A stretch of DNA of 64,000 nucleotides. Origin: Solibacillus sp040273735. GTDB lineage: Bacteria; Bacillota; Bacilli; Bacillales_A; Planococcaceae. Of this stretch, positions 52,080 through 59,581 are shown one piece after another. Under the pieces are notes generated by a model. The model saw only the letters and a list, made by a program, of their open reading frames with translations. It was not told where the DNA came from and searched no databases. The position numbers and the translations under genes were made by a program. Positions within the stretch are counted from its first letter, which is position 1. Each line of letters opens with the position of its first letter. The stretch spans positions 62,001 to 126,000 of the forward strand of contig NZ_JBELZM010000002.1 in NCBI RefSeq assembly GCF_040273735.1, read 5' to 3'.

Positions 52080-52619
52080 TTGAAAAAATGGCAGTGGCTC
52101 ATCGCGAGTATTGTCTTTGTTATTATTTATAGCTGTAATTATTATGGGGATATCGCTACAAAACGTGTCATTCATTCCGTTGTCTATAGTTCAGATGATT
52201 TAGTTATGATGCGAAAAGCGGTGGTGAATTTGCTGTCTAATGAAGACCAGCAGCTCCCTGTTAGTGCAGATGTATCGATTAGTCAATTACAGCTCTTTGA
52301 GACGATTGATCGTTTTAATGACGGATTTTTACTCGTGTATGATGAACCGTTCGTATTAAATGCATTGTATGATGGGATGATTGTGTTTACGGGCCATACA
52401 AAATACAACGGAAAAACGGTCTCAGTTGTTTATGATACAGGCGATACGGTTACATTTGGATTTGTGGACGACTTCTATGTATTACCTTATACAACGGTAA
52501 CAAAAGGAGCAGTTGTCGCAACGAAAAAAAGCGGGGAACTCTATATTCAGATTGAACGTAATGGGGAAGTTTTAAATATGGAAGAAACGATTCGCTGGCT
52601 AAAGGAACAGCCGTTTTAG
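52080..52619 (+). CDS. spoIVFA: Stage IV sporulation protein FA
   Basis: 179-residue membrane protein that holds the intramembrane protease SpoIVFB inactive in the mother-cell outer forespore membrane. One transmembrane helix near the N terminus (residues 5-18, WLIASIVFVIIYSC) and a C-terminal LytM/M23-like beta domain (YDGMIVFTGHTKYNGKTVSVVYDTGDTVTFGFVDDF). The zinc ligands of active M23 peptidases are not all present, as usual for SpoIVFA. Shorter than the B. subtilis protein (264). Start chosen at TTG 52080 because the candidate sigma-E start lies near 52060; the frame is open to GTG 52056. spoIVFB starts on the next base after its stop. Confidence 0.82.
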   Translation: MKKWQWLIASIVFVIIYSCNYYGDIATKRVIHSVVYSSDDLVMMRKAVVNLLSNEDQQLPVSADVSISQLQLFETIDRFNDGFLLVYDEPFVLNALYDGMIVFTGHTKYNGKTVSVVYDTGDTVTFGFVDDFYVLPYTTVTKGAVVATKKSGELYIQIERNGEVLNMEETIRWLKEQPF

Positions 52620-53231
52620 ATGAAAGTAACGATTCACCCATTATTTTTGTTACTGCTCTTATCAATTGTTTTATATGGAGATATTGCTTTATACAGTATT
52701 ATTATTGTTTCGCTATTATTTCATGAATTAGGTCATTTTATCGCCGCAAAGCTAGTCGGAGCCAAAATAACACAATGTAAAATTGTTCCGTACGGCGGAG
52801 AGATGACAATTAAAGATGAATTGCAATTATCCTATCAGCAGCTGATCATTATCGCTATTGGAGGACCGATTGCAACATGTGTGGGAATCTTTATCAGTTT
52901 ATTTCTGCCTGATATGCTGAGTGCGAGATTAATAGAAGTGCAGTTATTTATTCTTGCAATTAATCTTGTTCCCATTTGGCCACTTGATGGTGGTAGAATA
53001 GTATGCTACAGCATTTTGAAACGGCGGCCGTTTTCTAAAATTTTCGAATTTTATTTAACGGCTTCTTTTTATTTACTTACGGTAACAATTATCGTACTAT
53101 TATATTTATTGCCACAAACTTTATCTTTAGCAATTATAAGCCTGTTTTTATGGAGCAAAGTAATTGGAGATTGGAAATATCGAAAATACCGTTCTGCTTT
53201 TGAAAAAATAGTAATGAAGCGGTTGACTTGA
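52620..53231 (+). CDS. spoIVFB: Stage IV sporulation intramembrane metalloprotease FB
   Basis: 203-residue site-2-protease (M50) with about six membrane segments. Zinc motif HELGH at residues 35-39 and the third ligand Asp123 in PLDGGR. It cleaves pro-sigma-K inside the membrane to activate late mother-cell transcription. Compared with B. subtilis SpoIVFB (288) it lacks the C-terminal CBS domain that senses ATP and binds pro-sigma-K. It abuts spoIVFA with no gap, so translation is coupled. The rplU promoter starts inside its last codons. Confidence 0.93.
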   Translation: MKVTIHPLFLLLLLSIVLYGDIALYSIIIVSLLFHELGHFIAAKLVGAKITQCKIVPYGGEMTIKDELQLSYQQLIIIAIGGPIATCVGIFISLFLPDMLSARLIEVQLFILAINLVPIWPLDGGRIVCYSILKRRPFSKIFEFYLTASFYLLTVTIIVLLYLLPQTLSLAIISLFLWSKVIGDWKYRKYRSAFEKIVMKRLT

Positions 53232-53251
53232 TAATTTCGGTGTGGTAGTAT
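53223..53251 (+). promoter_or_regulatory. rplU operon promoter
   Basis: -35 TTGACT (53223-53228), 17-base spacer, -10 TAGTAT (53246-53251), overlapping the end of spoIVFB. Confidence 0.7.
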
Positions 53252-53261
53252 TTTAATGTTA

Positions 53262-53350
53262 TTGTTTGTAGCACCCGTGCTACTGCAACCGCGCTGAACA
53301 GGTTTAAGTACCTTTATGGGTCACCTGCAATTCCGGGCGAGTCTGAGTCT
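53262..53350 (+). promoter_or_regulatory. L21 ribosomal-protein leader RNA
   Basis: A structured leader precedes rplU: GTAGCAC-CC-GTGCTAC forms a perfect hairpin (53269-53284), then ACCGCGCTGAACAGGTTTAAGTACC and GGGTCACCTGC. Position and pattern fit the Firmicutes L21 leader, thought to mediate autoregulation by L21. Confidence 0.8.
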
Positions 53351-53368
53351 AAGAGGAGGTGCATTTTA

Positions 53369-53677
53369 ATGTACGCAATTATCGAAACTGGTGGTAAACA
53401 AATCAAAGTTGAAGCAGGTCAAGAAATCTATGTTGAAAAACTAGGTGTGGCTGCTGACGAAATCGTTACTTTTGACAAAGTTTTATTCGTAGGTGGAGAA
53501 ACAGTTAAAGTTGGAGCTCCAACTGTTGCTGGCGCTACTGTAACAGCGAAAGTTGTTAAAGAAGGTAAGCAAAAGAAAATTACTGTTTTCAAACTTAAAG
53601 CGAAAAAGAACTACCGTCGCAAGCAAGGTCACCGTCAACCATATACAAAATTAGTAGTTGAAGCTATCAACGCTTAA
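53369..53677 (+). CDS. rplU: 50S ribosomal protein L21
   Basis: 102-residue ribosomal protein that binds 23S rRNA. Starts MYAIIETGGKQIKVEAGQ and ends with the basic signature KKNYRRKQGHRQPYTKLVVEAI. Strong AGGAGGT ribosome-binding site. First gene of the rplU-prp-rpmA operon behind the L21 leader. Codon use is highly biased, as expected. Confidence 0.98.
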   Translation: MYAIIETGGKQIKVEAGQEIYVEKLGVAADEIVTFDKVLFVGGETVKVGAPTVAGATVTAKVVKEGKQKKITVFKLKAKKNYRRKQGHRQPYTKLVVEAINA

Positions 53678-53693
53678 TAAGTAGGTGATGGAT

Positions 53694-54035
53694 ATGATTA
53701 CAGTAACTATTTATAGTGATGAAAATCGTAAATCGTATGGATTTGAAATTTCAGGACATGCTTTATCGGATATCTATGGTCGTGATTTAGTTTGTGCAGG
53801 TGCTTCTGCTGTTGCCTTTGGTGCAGTGAACGCAATCCCGCAAATTACAGGAATTACTCCTGAAATCGAACAAGGTGCTGAAGGTGGTTACTTAAAAGTA
53901 ACTGTTCCACAAGCTGAACTGAATGATGAAACAGACGCTAAATTACAAGTTATTCTGAACACAATGGTGACACAGTTCTATACAATGACTGCGAGCTATT
54001 CAGAATATATCGAATTGAAATATAAAATGATCTAG
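53694..54035 (+). CDS. prp: Prp cysteine protease (YsxB), processes L27
   Basis: 113-residue protease located between the L21 and L27 genes. The catalytic dyad is visible as His22 in SGHA and Cys34 in LVCAGASA, at the same positions as in Staphylococcus aureus Prp. It removes the N-terminal extension of L27, and rpmA here encodes that extension. The start is ATG 53694 with TAGGTGATGG upstream; the frame is open to GTG 53685, but that would leave no room for the ribosome-binding site. Confidence 0.95.
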   Translation: MITVTIYSDENRKSYGFEISGHALSDIYGRDLVCAGASAVAFGAVNAIPQITGITPEIEQGAEGGYLKVTVPQAELNDETDAKLQVILNTMVTQFYTMTASYSEYIELKYKMI

Positions 54036-54048
54036 GAGGTGGAACAGA

Positions 54049-54345
54049 ATGTTATTATTAACTTTAGATCTTCAATTCTTCGCATCTAAAAAAGGTGTAG
54101 GTTCTACTAAAAACGGACGTGACTCTGAGTCTAAACGCCTTGGCGCTAAACGTGCTGATGGTCAATTCGTTACTGGTGGTTCAATTCTTTACCGTCAACG
54201 CGGTACAAAAATTTACCCAGGTACAAACGTAGGCCGCGGTGGTGACGATACATTATTCGCAAAAGTTGACGGCGTTGTTAAATTTGAACGCTATGGTCGC
54301 GACAAGAAAAAAGTATCTGTATACCCTACAGCTCAAGAAGCATAA
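54049..54345 (+). CDS. rpmA: 50S ribosomal protein L27 (with Prp-cleaved N-terminal extension)
   Basis: 98-residue ribosomal protein near the peptidyl-transferase centre. The N terminus MLLLTLDLQFFASKKG carries the Firmicutes extension, with the cleavage site after Ala12 in LQFFA-SKKG. The family core follows: GVGSTKNGRDSESKRLGAK and GSILYRQRGTKIYPG. Ribosome-binding site AGGAGGTGGAA. Last gene of the operon, followed by a perfect terminator. Confidence 0.98.
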   Translation: MLLLTLDLQFFASKKGVGSTKNGRDSESKRLGAKRADGQFVTGGSILYRQRGTKIYPGTNVGRGGDDTLFAKVDGVVKFERYGRDKKKVSVYPTAQEA

Positions 54346-54356
54346 TTCTTGCAATG

Positions 54357-54387
54357 AAAGGACTGCATTTATTGCAGTCCTTTTTTT
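54357..54387 (+). terminator. rpmA terminator
   Basis: Perfect stem AAAGGACTGCA / TGCAGTCCTTT with a 5-base loop and T run. Confidence 0.95.
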
Positions 54388-54546
54388 AAGTTGTTACACG
54401 AATTCATAGTTGAATGCAGAGATGCCTTTATGGAGATGGATGATTGAAATTTTCTTAAGTATTGAATATGTATGAGTATGAAGTATGGAAGGAAAACAGA
54501 TGAAATACTTGTTATACTAATAATATTGGAATACGGAGTGTGTGAA

Positions 54547-55062
54547 ATGACCGTTTCAAAATTAACTGTAAGTGAAGCATTGCGCTTTGCAAATCATGAT
54601 TATTTGAATCAGCTTCATTTAATCCAGATGAACTTAGATTTAGGACGAGTGGACGAGGCAAAAAAAGTAATTTTTGATCAGTCTGAACATTGTAAAATAC
54701 TTTCGAACATCAATCGACTTCAATTAACGGAAACAGTTGAATGGCTTCATACTCTATGTTGGCGTTATCCGGCTTTACAGCTAAACATGACAAGTGATGT
54801 AAGTACACCAATACAAAGCAAGTACGATGAAGCGATTGTTCAATACTTGGAAAACACAATTATTCATGTTTACGACAAGCTTGATCCATATGAAGAGCAT
54901 CAATTACTGTTAAACATCGAAACATATGAAGATAAATGGAATATTTCGTTTCATTTAAAGGGAAAATGGGAACAGTCGCCATTTTCAATAGAACAGAATA
55001 TTTTTAATGTGGAAACATATGAACAAACGAATACAAGTTGGAAATATGTTCTTCACATATGA
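54547..55062 (+). CDS. spo0B: Sporulation phosphotransferase Spo0B
   Basis: 171-residue phosphorelay protein that passes phosphate from Spo0F to Spo0A. The phospho-accepting His is His17 in FANHDYLNQLHLIQMNLDLG, the four-helix-bundle dimerisation segment. The C-terminal half is a degenerate ATPase-like fold without kinase motifs. The start is ATG 54547 with a GGAGTGTGTGA leader; the frame is open 75 bases upstream without a ribosome-binding site. Between rpmA and obg, exactly as in B. subtilis; obg begins 12 bases after its stop. Confidence 0.9.
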   Translation: MTVSKLTVSEALRFANHDYLNQLHLIQMNLDLGRVDEAKKVIFDQSEHCKILSNINRLQLTETVEWLHTLCWRYPALQLNMTSDVSTPIQSKYDEAIVQYLENTIIHVYDKLDPYEEHQLLLNIETYEDKWNISFHLKGKWEQSPFSIEQNIFNVETYEQTNTSWKYVLHI

Positions 55063-55074
55063 GGAGTGAAAGAA

Positions 55075-56364
55075 ATGTTTGTCGATCACGTAAAGATTTA
55101 TGTTAAAGGTGGAGACGGCGGGGATGGAATGGTTGCCTTCCGCCGTGAAAAGTATGTACCAAATGGTGGTCCAGCAGGTGGAGACGGAGCTCGTGGCGGT
55201 AACGTTATTTTTGAAGTAGAAGAAGGTTTACGTACGTTAATGGATTTTCGTTACAAACGTCACTTCAAAGCTGAACGTGGAGAGCACGGAATGAGCAAAG
55301 GGATGCACGGTCGTCGTGCAGAAGATCTAATCGTTAAAGTACCACCGGGAACAGTTGTGATGAATGCTGAAACAAAAACAGTCATTGCCGATTTAGTTGA
55401 ACATGGTCAACAAGCCATTATTGCTAAAGCAGGCCGTGGCGGACGCGGTAACTGCCGTTTTGCGACACCATCTAACCCTGCACCGGAATTAGCCGAAAAA
55501 GGCGAGCCTGGTCAGGAACTGGAAGTAATTTTAGAATTGAAAGTATTGGCGGATGTTGGATTAGTTGGATTCCCTTCAGTAGGTAAATCAACATTACTAT
55601 CTGTTGTTTCTTCTGCAAAACCTAAAATCGGCGCTTATCACTTTACAACTATAGTACCGAACTTAGGTATGGTGGAGACTGATGATGGCCGTTCATTCGC
55701 AATGGCAGATTTACCTGGTCTAATCGAAGGCGCACACCAAGGTGTCGGATTAGGGATGCAGTTCTTGCGTCACATTGAACGTACACGCGTCATCGTACAC
55801 GTTATCGATATGTCAGGTATGGAAGGCCGCGAACCATATGATGATTATGTAACAATTAACAACGAGCTTGAGCAATATAATTTACGGTTACTTGAGCGTC
55901 CTCAAATTATCGTAGCAAATAAAATGGATATGCCGAATGCGGAAGAAAACTTGGAAGAGTTTAAAAAGAAAGTAGGCGAAGACGTAAAAATCTTCCCGAT
56001 TTCAGCCGTTTCCCGTCAGGGTTTAAAGCCGTTACTATTTGAAATTGCGGATCTTTTAGAAGTAACACCTGAGTTCTTATTACATGATGTAATCGACGAA
56101 GAATCAGATGCGGTAGTAATGTACAAGCATGAAGGCCAAGGTGGCGACTTCGAAATTACACGTGATGATGATGGTGCATATGTGCTTTCAGGATACACAA
56201 TCGAACGCCTATTCAAAATGACTGACTTCAGCCGTGAAGACGGTATTCGACGCTTTGCTCGCCAGTTACGTGCAATGGGTGTCGATGAAGAGTTACGTAA
56301 ACGCGGTGCTCAAAATGGCGATACTGTACGTTTAATGGAATTCGAATTTGACTTTGTCGACTAA
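55075..56364 (+). CDS. obg: GTPase Obg
   Basis: 429-residue ribosome-associated GTPase with three domains. The glycine-rich Obg fold (1-158: MFVDHVKIYVKGGDGGDGMVAFRREK) is followed by a G domain with GFPSVGKS, DLPGLIEGAHQGVGLG and NKMD (about 160-330), and the C-terminal OCT domain (about 350-425). Essential for 50S maturation and linked to sporulation initiation and the general stress response. Start ATG 55075 with GAGGAG upstream; the frame also offers GTG 55066, which overlaps the ribosome-binding site. Confidence 0.97.
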   Translation: MFVDHVKIYVKGGDGGDGMVAFRREKYVPNGGPAGGDGARGGNVIFEVEEGLRTLMDFRYKRHFKAERGEHGMSKGMHGRRAEDLIVKVPPGTVVMNAETKTVIADLVEHGQQAIIAKAGRGGRGNCRFATPSNPAPELAEKGEPGQELEVILELKVLADVGLVGFPSVGKSTLLSVVSSAKPKIGAYHFTTIVPNLGMVETDDGRSFAMADLPGLIEGAHQGVGLGMQFLRHIERTRVIVHVIDMSGMEGREPYDDYVTINNELEQYNLRLLERPQIIVANKMDMPNAEENLEEFKKKVGEDVKIFPISAVSRQGLKPLLFEIADLLEVTPEFLLHDVIDEESDAVVMYKHEGQGGDFEITRDDDGAYVLSGYTIERLFKMTDFSREDGIRRFARQLRAMGVDEELRKRGAQNGDTVRLMEFEFDFVD

Positions 56365-56381
56365 TTAAGTGGGGGATGACG

Positions 56382-56837
56382 ATGAAAAACGTAGCAAATC
56401 AGCGATATTATTTAGTGCGTGAAGATGTCCTGACAGATGCGATGCAAAAAACATTGGAAGCAAAACAATTATTGCAAAAAGGATCTGTTTCATCCATTTG
56501 GGATGCGGTAAAAGAAGTGGATTTATCTCGCAGCGCATTTTATAAATATCGTGATGCAGTTTTTCCTTTCCATTCGATTGTGCAAGAGCGTATTTTAACG
56601 GTTTTCATTCAATTGCAAGATCGAAAAGGTACACTTGCCAAATTACTCGAAACTGTATCTGATGCCCATTGCAATGTCCTGACGATTCACCAGACGATTC
56701 CGATTCAAGGGCGTGCCAATGTGACGCTTTCTTTAGATGTGACAAGCATGTCTTATGAGCTGGATGAACTTATTCGCAGCTTAAATCAACTTGAATTTAT
56801 CGAATCTGCTGAAGTAATCAGTTCAGGCGCATTTTAA
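56382..56837 (+). CDS. pheB: ACT-domain protein PheB
   Basis: 151-residue protein. The N-terminal helical segment (QRYYLVREDVLTDAMQKTLEAKQLL, then LSRSAFYKYRDAVFPF, helix-turn-helix-like) precedes a C-terminal ACT domain (about 70-148: ILTVFIQLQDRKGTLAKLLETV). It lies between obg and pheA as in B. subtilis. The old label chorismate mutase is doubtful: no chorismate mutase motif is seen, and a phenylalanine-sensing regulatory role is more likely. Start ATG 56382 with GGGGGATG upstream. Confidence 0.9.
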   Translation: MKNVANQRYYLVREDVLTDAMQKTLEAKQLLQKGSVSSIWDAVKEVDLSRSAFYKYRDAVFPFHSIVQERILTVFIQLQDRKGTLAKLLETVSDAHCNVLTIHQTIPIQGRANVTLSLDVTSMSYELDELIRSLNQLEFIESAEVISSGAF

Positions 56838-56918
56838 CTTTTCTTCAAAGAGCAGATGTTGCTTATAGAAAAAGTGAGATGACCCTCAGCAATTACATCA
56901 GGATATAATTAAATAAAA

Positions 56919-56964
56919 ATTGCTGTCCAATAAGTTTTAGGGCATATTGGACAGCTTTCTTTAT
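56919..56964 (+). terminator. Terminator between pheB and pheA
   Basis: Stem TTGCTGTCCAATA / TATTGGACAGC with a 12-base loop, followed by TTTCTTTATA. Confidence 0.8.
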
Positions 56965-57012
56965 AGGATAAATTTCCAGAAAATTTAGAACTTATAATCG
57001 AGGTGCTCATTA

Positions 57013-57885
57013 ATGTCAGAAAAAAATTGGGAAAAGAGAGTTGCTTACCTAGGTCCGGAAGCATCATTTACATATTTAGCTACAAAGGGTCTGTTCCCGA
57101 ATGATTGGCATATTCCGTACAAGTCCATTCCGGAATGTATTGAAGCTGTATCGGAAGGGAAAGTTGAGCTGGCGGTTGTCCCTGTGGAAAATGCGCTGGA
57201 AGGCTCTGTTCCGCTGACAATTGACTATTTGTTTCATGAATCCGAGCTTTTCGTTACAGCTGAAGTCATGTCGAAAATCCAGCAGCATTTATTAGTGAAT
57301 AAAAAATTCGCGGAAGATATCGAGGCAATAGAAGAGATTTATTCCCATCCGCATGCTTTGGCACAGTGCCATAAATATTTATATTACAATCATGGTGATG
57401 TAAGACAGACATCGTATTCTTCAACAGCTGCTGCAGCTGAGCTTGTTTCCCGTACAGAAGACCGCTGTATCGCTGCTGTTGCGAATCTTTCTGCCGCCGA
57501 AAAATATAATTTACATATACTGGAACATAATATCCATGATTTCCACTTTAATCATACGCGCTTCTTCGTTTTATCGAAGCAAAATATAAAGCATGGCTTA
57601 GTACCGCTGCAGGCACAGCCGAAAACAACGTTTATGCTTACATTACCGACAGATGTGTCTGGTGCGCTTCATCAAGTACTATCAGTATTTGCTTGGCGTA
57701 AACTGAACTTGAGCAAGATTGAGTCGCGTCCACTTAAAACAGGACTCGGGAATTATTTCTTTATAACTGATATACTAGCAGATGAAGAGGAACCAATGAT
57801 GAAAGGTGCAGTTGAAGAACTGATTGCACTAGGCTGTAAAGTGAAGTCACTCGGAACATATTATACATACGTCACACCGGAATGA
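57013..57885 (+). CDS. pheA: Prephenate dehydratase
   Basis: 290-residue enzyme that converts prephenate to phenylpyruvate in phenylalanine synthesis. Starts VAYLGPEASFTYLATKGLF. The catalytic region has VPVENALEGSVPLTIDYL, the TRF motif is in NHTRFFVLS, and the C-terminal ACT domain carries the phenylalanine-binding ESRP motif (LSKIESRPLKTGLGNYFFITD). Feedback inhibition by phenylalanine is expected. AGGTG ribosome-binding site. The DCC-family gene starts within 11 bases of its stop. Confidence 0.96.
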   Translation: MSEKNWEKRVAYLGPEASFTYLATKGLFPNDWHIPYKSIPECIEAVSEGKVELAVVPVENALEGSVPLTIDYLFHESELFVTAEVMSKIQQHLLVNKKFAEDIEAIEEIYSHPHALAQCHKYLYYNHGDVRQTSYSSTAAAAELVSRTEDRCIAAVANLSAAEKYNLHILEHNIHDFHFNHTRFFVLSKQNIKHGLVPLQAQPKTTFMLTLPTDVSGALHQVLSVFAWRKLNLSKIESRPLKTGLGNYFFITDILADEEEPMMKGAVEELIALGCKVKSLGTYYTYVTPE

Positions 57886-57895
57886 GGTGAAAAGC

Positions 57896-58285
57896 ATGAA
57901 GCGAATCTTATTATTTGATGGAGTGTGCAATTTCTGTGATGCAAGCGTCAAGTTTATTATTAAACGTGACCCGAAAGCATTGTTTCAGTTTGCTTCGCTT
58001 CAAAGTGATGTTGGGGTAGCTTTGTTGAAAAAGTATGATGTGCCGGTAACCACGGACAGTATTGTGTTTATTGAAAATGACCGGCATTATACAGAATCGA
58101 CGGCCGCACTTAAAATTACACGAAATTTATCGGGTTTGTGGAAGCTGTTTTATGTATTTATCGTTGTACCAAAACCGGTTCGCGATCTTGTGTATCGCTG
58201 GATTGCCAAAAACCGCTACAAATGGTTCGGAAAAAAGCAGGAATGCATATTACCTTCACCAGAACAGCGAAAACGATTTTTATAA
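57896..58285 (+). CDS. DCC-family thiol-disulfide oxidoreductase-like protein (DUF393)
   Basis: 129-residue thioredoxin-like protein with the signature DGVCNFC (Cys11, Cys14), followed by KFIIKRDPKALFQFASLQSDVG and the conserved YTESTAALKI and RWIAKNRYKWFG. DCC proteins are predicted oxidoreductases of unknown substrate. Start ATG 57896 with GAGGTG upstream. Directly downstream of pheA and probably co-transcribed; terminator after the stop. Confidence 0.88.
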   Translation: MKRILLFDGVCNFCDASVKFIIKRDPKALFQFASLQSDVGVALLKKYDVPVTTDSIVFIENDRHYTESTAALKITRNLSGLWKLFYVFIVVPKPVRDLVYRWIAKNRYKWFGKKQECILPSPEQRKRFL

Positions 58286-58295
58286 AACAACACGT

Positions 58296-58326
58296 GCACT
58301 CTGCTTCATGCGGAGTGCTCTTTTTG
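58296..58326 (+). terminator. Terminator after the DCC-family gene
   Basis: Stem GCACTCTGC / GCGGAGTGC with a 5-base loop, then TCTTTTTG. Confidence 0.88.
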
Positions 58327-58349
58327 TTTGTTAGGATGCGTCAGGAATT

Positions 58350-58580
58350 TTATTGGAACAATGGTGCCGGTTATTAGAAGAATTAAGCCGTTTATTAGAA
58401 AAAGCACCGAGGTTATTAGTACTTGGATGAATTTTGGAGACGCATCCGTGTTTTTTATTACATATAGGCCTGAATAAAATGGACGTATCGTTTATATTAG
58501 AACATCGGGACGGTATATTAGAAATTCGTCTATTTATTAGTACATAAAAATTTATTTTAGAAGATCTGCAAATATATTAG
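58350..58580. repeat. Phased degenerate repeat: TTATTAG every about 20-21 bp
   Basis: A 7-base core (TTATTAG or ATATTAG, usually followed by AA) recurs with its final G at 58356, 58377, 58398, 58419, 58500, 58521, 58540, 58560 and 58580 (the first is TTATTGG). A TTATTAC stands at 58461, exactly two periods after 58419. Spacings are 21, 21, 21, 42, 39, 21, 19, 20, 20. The DNA between cores is not conserved. Confidence 0.8.
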
Positions 58581-58647
58581 AAATTAAGTTAAGAAATCAA
58601 ACTTTCCTATAACGGGGCTCGTCTAATTGTTGAAAGGAGGTATTACG

Positions 58648-59193
58648 GTGGAAGGTTATTTAATAAATGATACCGCTAACTTATCAAATGAAGCGATTAT
58701 AGATGAACTAATGCAGCATTACGGAGAAGACGTATTAAAGCTTGTCATACAATATGTACATAATAACTCGGTTGCCGAGGATCTGACACAGGAAATTTTC
58801 GTGAAATGCTACAGGGCACTTCCTTCTTTTCAATATGGCTCGTCGTTAAAAACTTGGCTTTGGCGCATTGCAATCAACCATTCAAAAGATTATCTGAAAA
58901 GCTGGTATGCCAAAAATGTTGAAGCAAAAGATGATGAAGCTTTTATGCAAGTGGAAAGCAATATTTCCGTTGAACAGGAAGTCATCCAGCAACAGGAAGA
59001 TGATAACTTAGTAAAGGCGGTCATGGCGCTGCCGATTAAATACCGTGAAGTTATTTATTTATGTTATTACGAAGATCAGACGATGAAGGAAATGGCAGAT
59101 GTACTGCAAATTAATGAGAACACAGTAAAAACAAGACTTCGAAACGGGAAGCAGCTATTAAAAAAATATCTGGAGCGTGAAGAAAATGGATGA
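58648..59193 (+). CDS. ECF-type RNA polymerase sigma factor
   Basis: 181-residue sigma-70 family factor with only regions 2 and 4. Region 2 (about 20-90) has VAEDLTQEIFVKCYRALPSF and LKTWLWRIAINHSKDYLKSW. Region 4 (about 120-175) has ALPIKYREVIYLCYYEDQTMKEMADVLQINENTVKTRLRNGKQLLKK. The start is GTG 58648, eight bases after AAGGAGG; the frame is open to TTG 58627 inside the ribosome-binding site. Overlaps the next gene, a PadR-like regulator, by eight bases. No membrane anti-sigma factor follows, so control may come from the PadR-like protein or the HAAS domain of the third gene. Confidence 0.92.
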   Translation: MEGYLINDTANLSNEAIIDELMQHYGEDVLKLVIQYVHNNSVAEDLTQEIFVKCYRALPSFQYGSSLKTWLWRIAINHSKDYLKSWYAKNVEAKDDEAFMQVESNISVEQEVIQQQEDDNLVKAVMALPIKYREVIYLCYYEDQTMKEMADVLQINENTVKTRLRNGKQLLKKYLEREENG

Positions 59194-59581
59194 TCGTTTA
59201 AAAAATTTGAAAAAAGCGATGGATCGCACTGCATTTTCCAGCACGAAGTTCACAGAGCAGCATAAAGAAAATGTTCAGCGGCAGTTAAGCGCCGATGAGT
59301 TGAAAAAGATTATTTTATCACTTCTTTTTGAAGCAAAGTCCGGTATTGAAATTACGCAATTACTGCATATAAGGGGGATACGGGATGTTGTCAACAATGA
59401 GGGATTGATTTATTCGATTCTTCATGAACAGGAAAGCAATGGATTTGTTCTCTCCAATTGGAAGGAAGGCATTAAGCGGTACGAGTTAACGAAGACCGGT
59501 AAAAAACAATTACAGCAAGAAGGTCATGTGAAACTGACATTAAAGGAACGGCTATGGGGGGTGCGCATTCATGCAGAGTGA
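59186..59581 (+). CDS. PadR-like winged-helix regulator
   Basis: 131-residue protein. After a basic N-terminal helix (MDDRLKNLKKAMDRTAFSSTKF), residues 36-110 read as a PadR-type winged helix: LSADELKKIILSLLFEAKSGIEITQLL, then LIYSILHEQESNGFVLSNWKEGIKRYELTKTGKKQLQQ. PadR repressors are often paired with HAAS/DUF1700 membrane proteins, and the next gene has such a domain. ATG 59186 is used; a GTG nine bases upstream leaves no spacing from the GGAG. It overlaps both neighbours by 8-11 bases, so the three genes form a tight operon. Confidence 0.78.
   Translation: MDDRLKNLKKAMDRTAFSSTKFTEQHKENVQRQLSADELKKIILSLLFEAKSGIEITQLLHIRGIRDVVNNEGLIYSILHEQESNGFVLSNWKEGIKRYELTKTGKKQLQQEGHVKLTLKERLWGVRIHAE

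Larger units (their letters stand above)
58286..58647. other. Intergenic region DCC gene / sigma gene
   Basis: 362 bases holding the DCC terminator, the phased TTATTAG repeats (58350-58580) and the sigma-gene leader. No gene with a ribosome-binding site was found; overlapping reading frames here only extend the DCC region or follow the repeats. Confidence 0.6.

Noticed and set aside
58350..58580. CRISPR-like array
   Set aside because: The repeated unit is only 7 bases with about 14-base gaps, far below CRISPR repeat and spacer sizes, and no cas genes are nearby.
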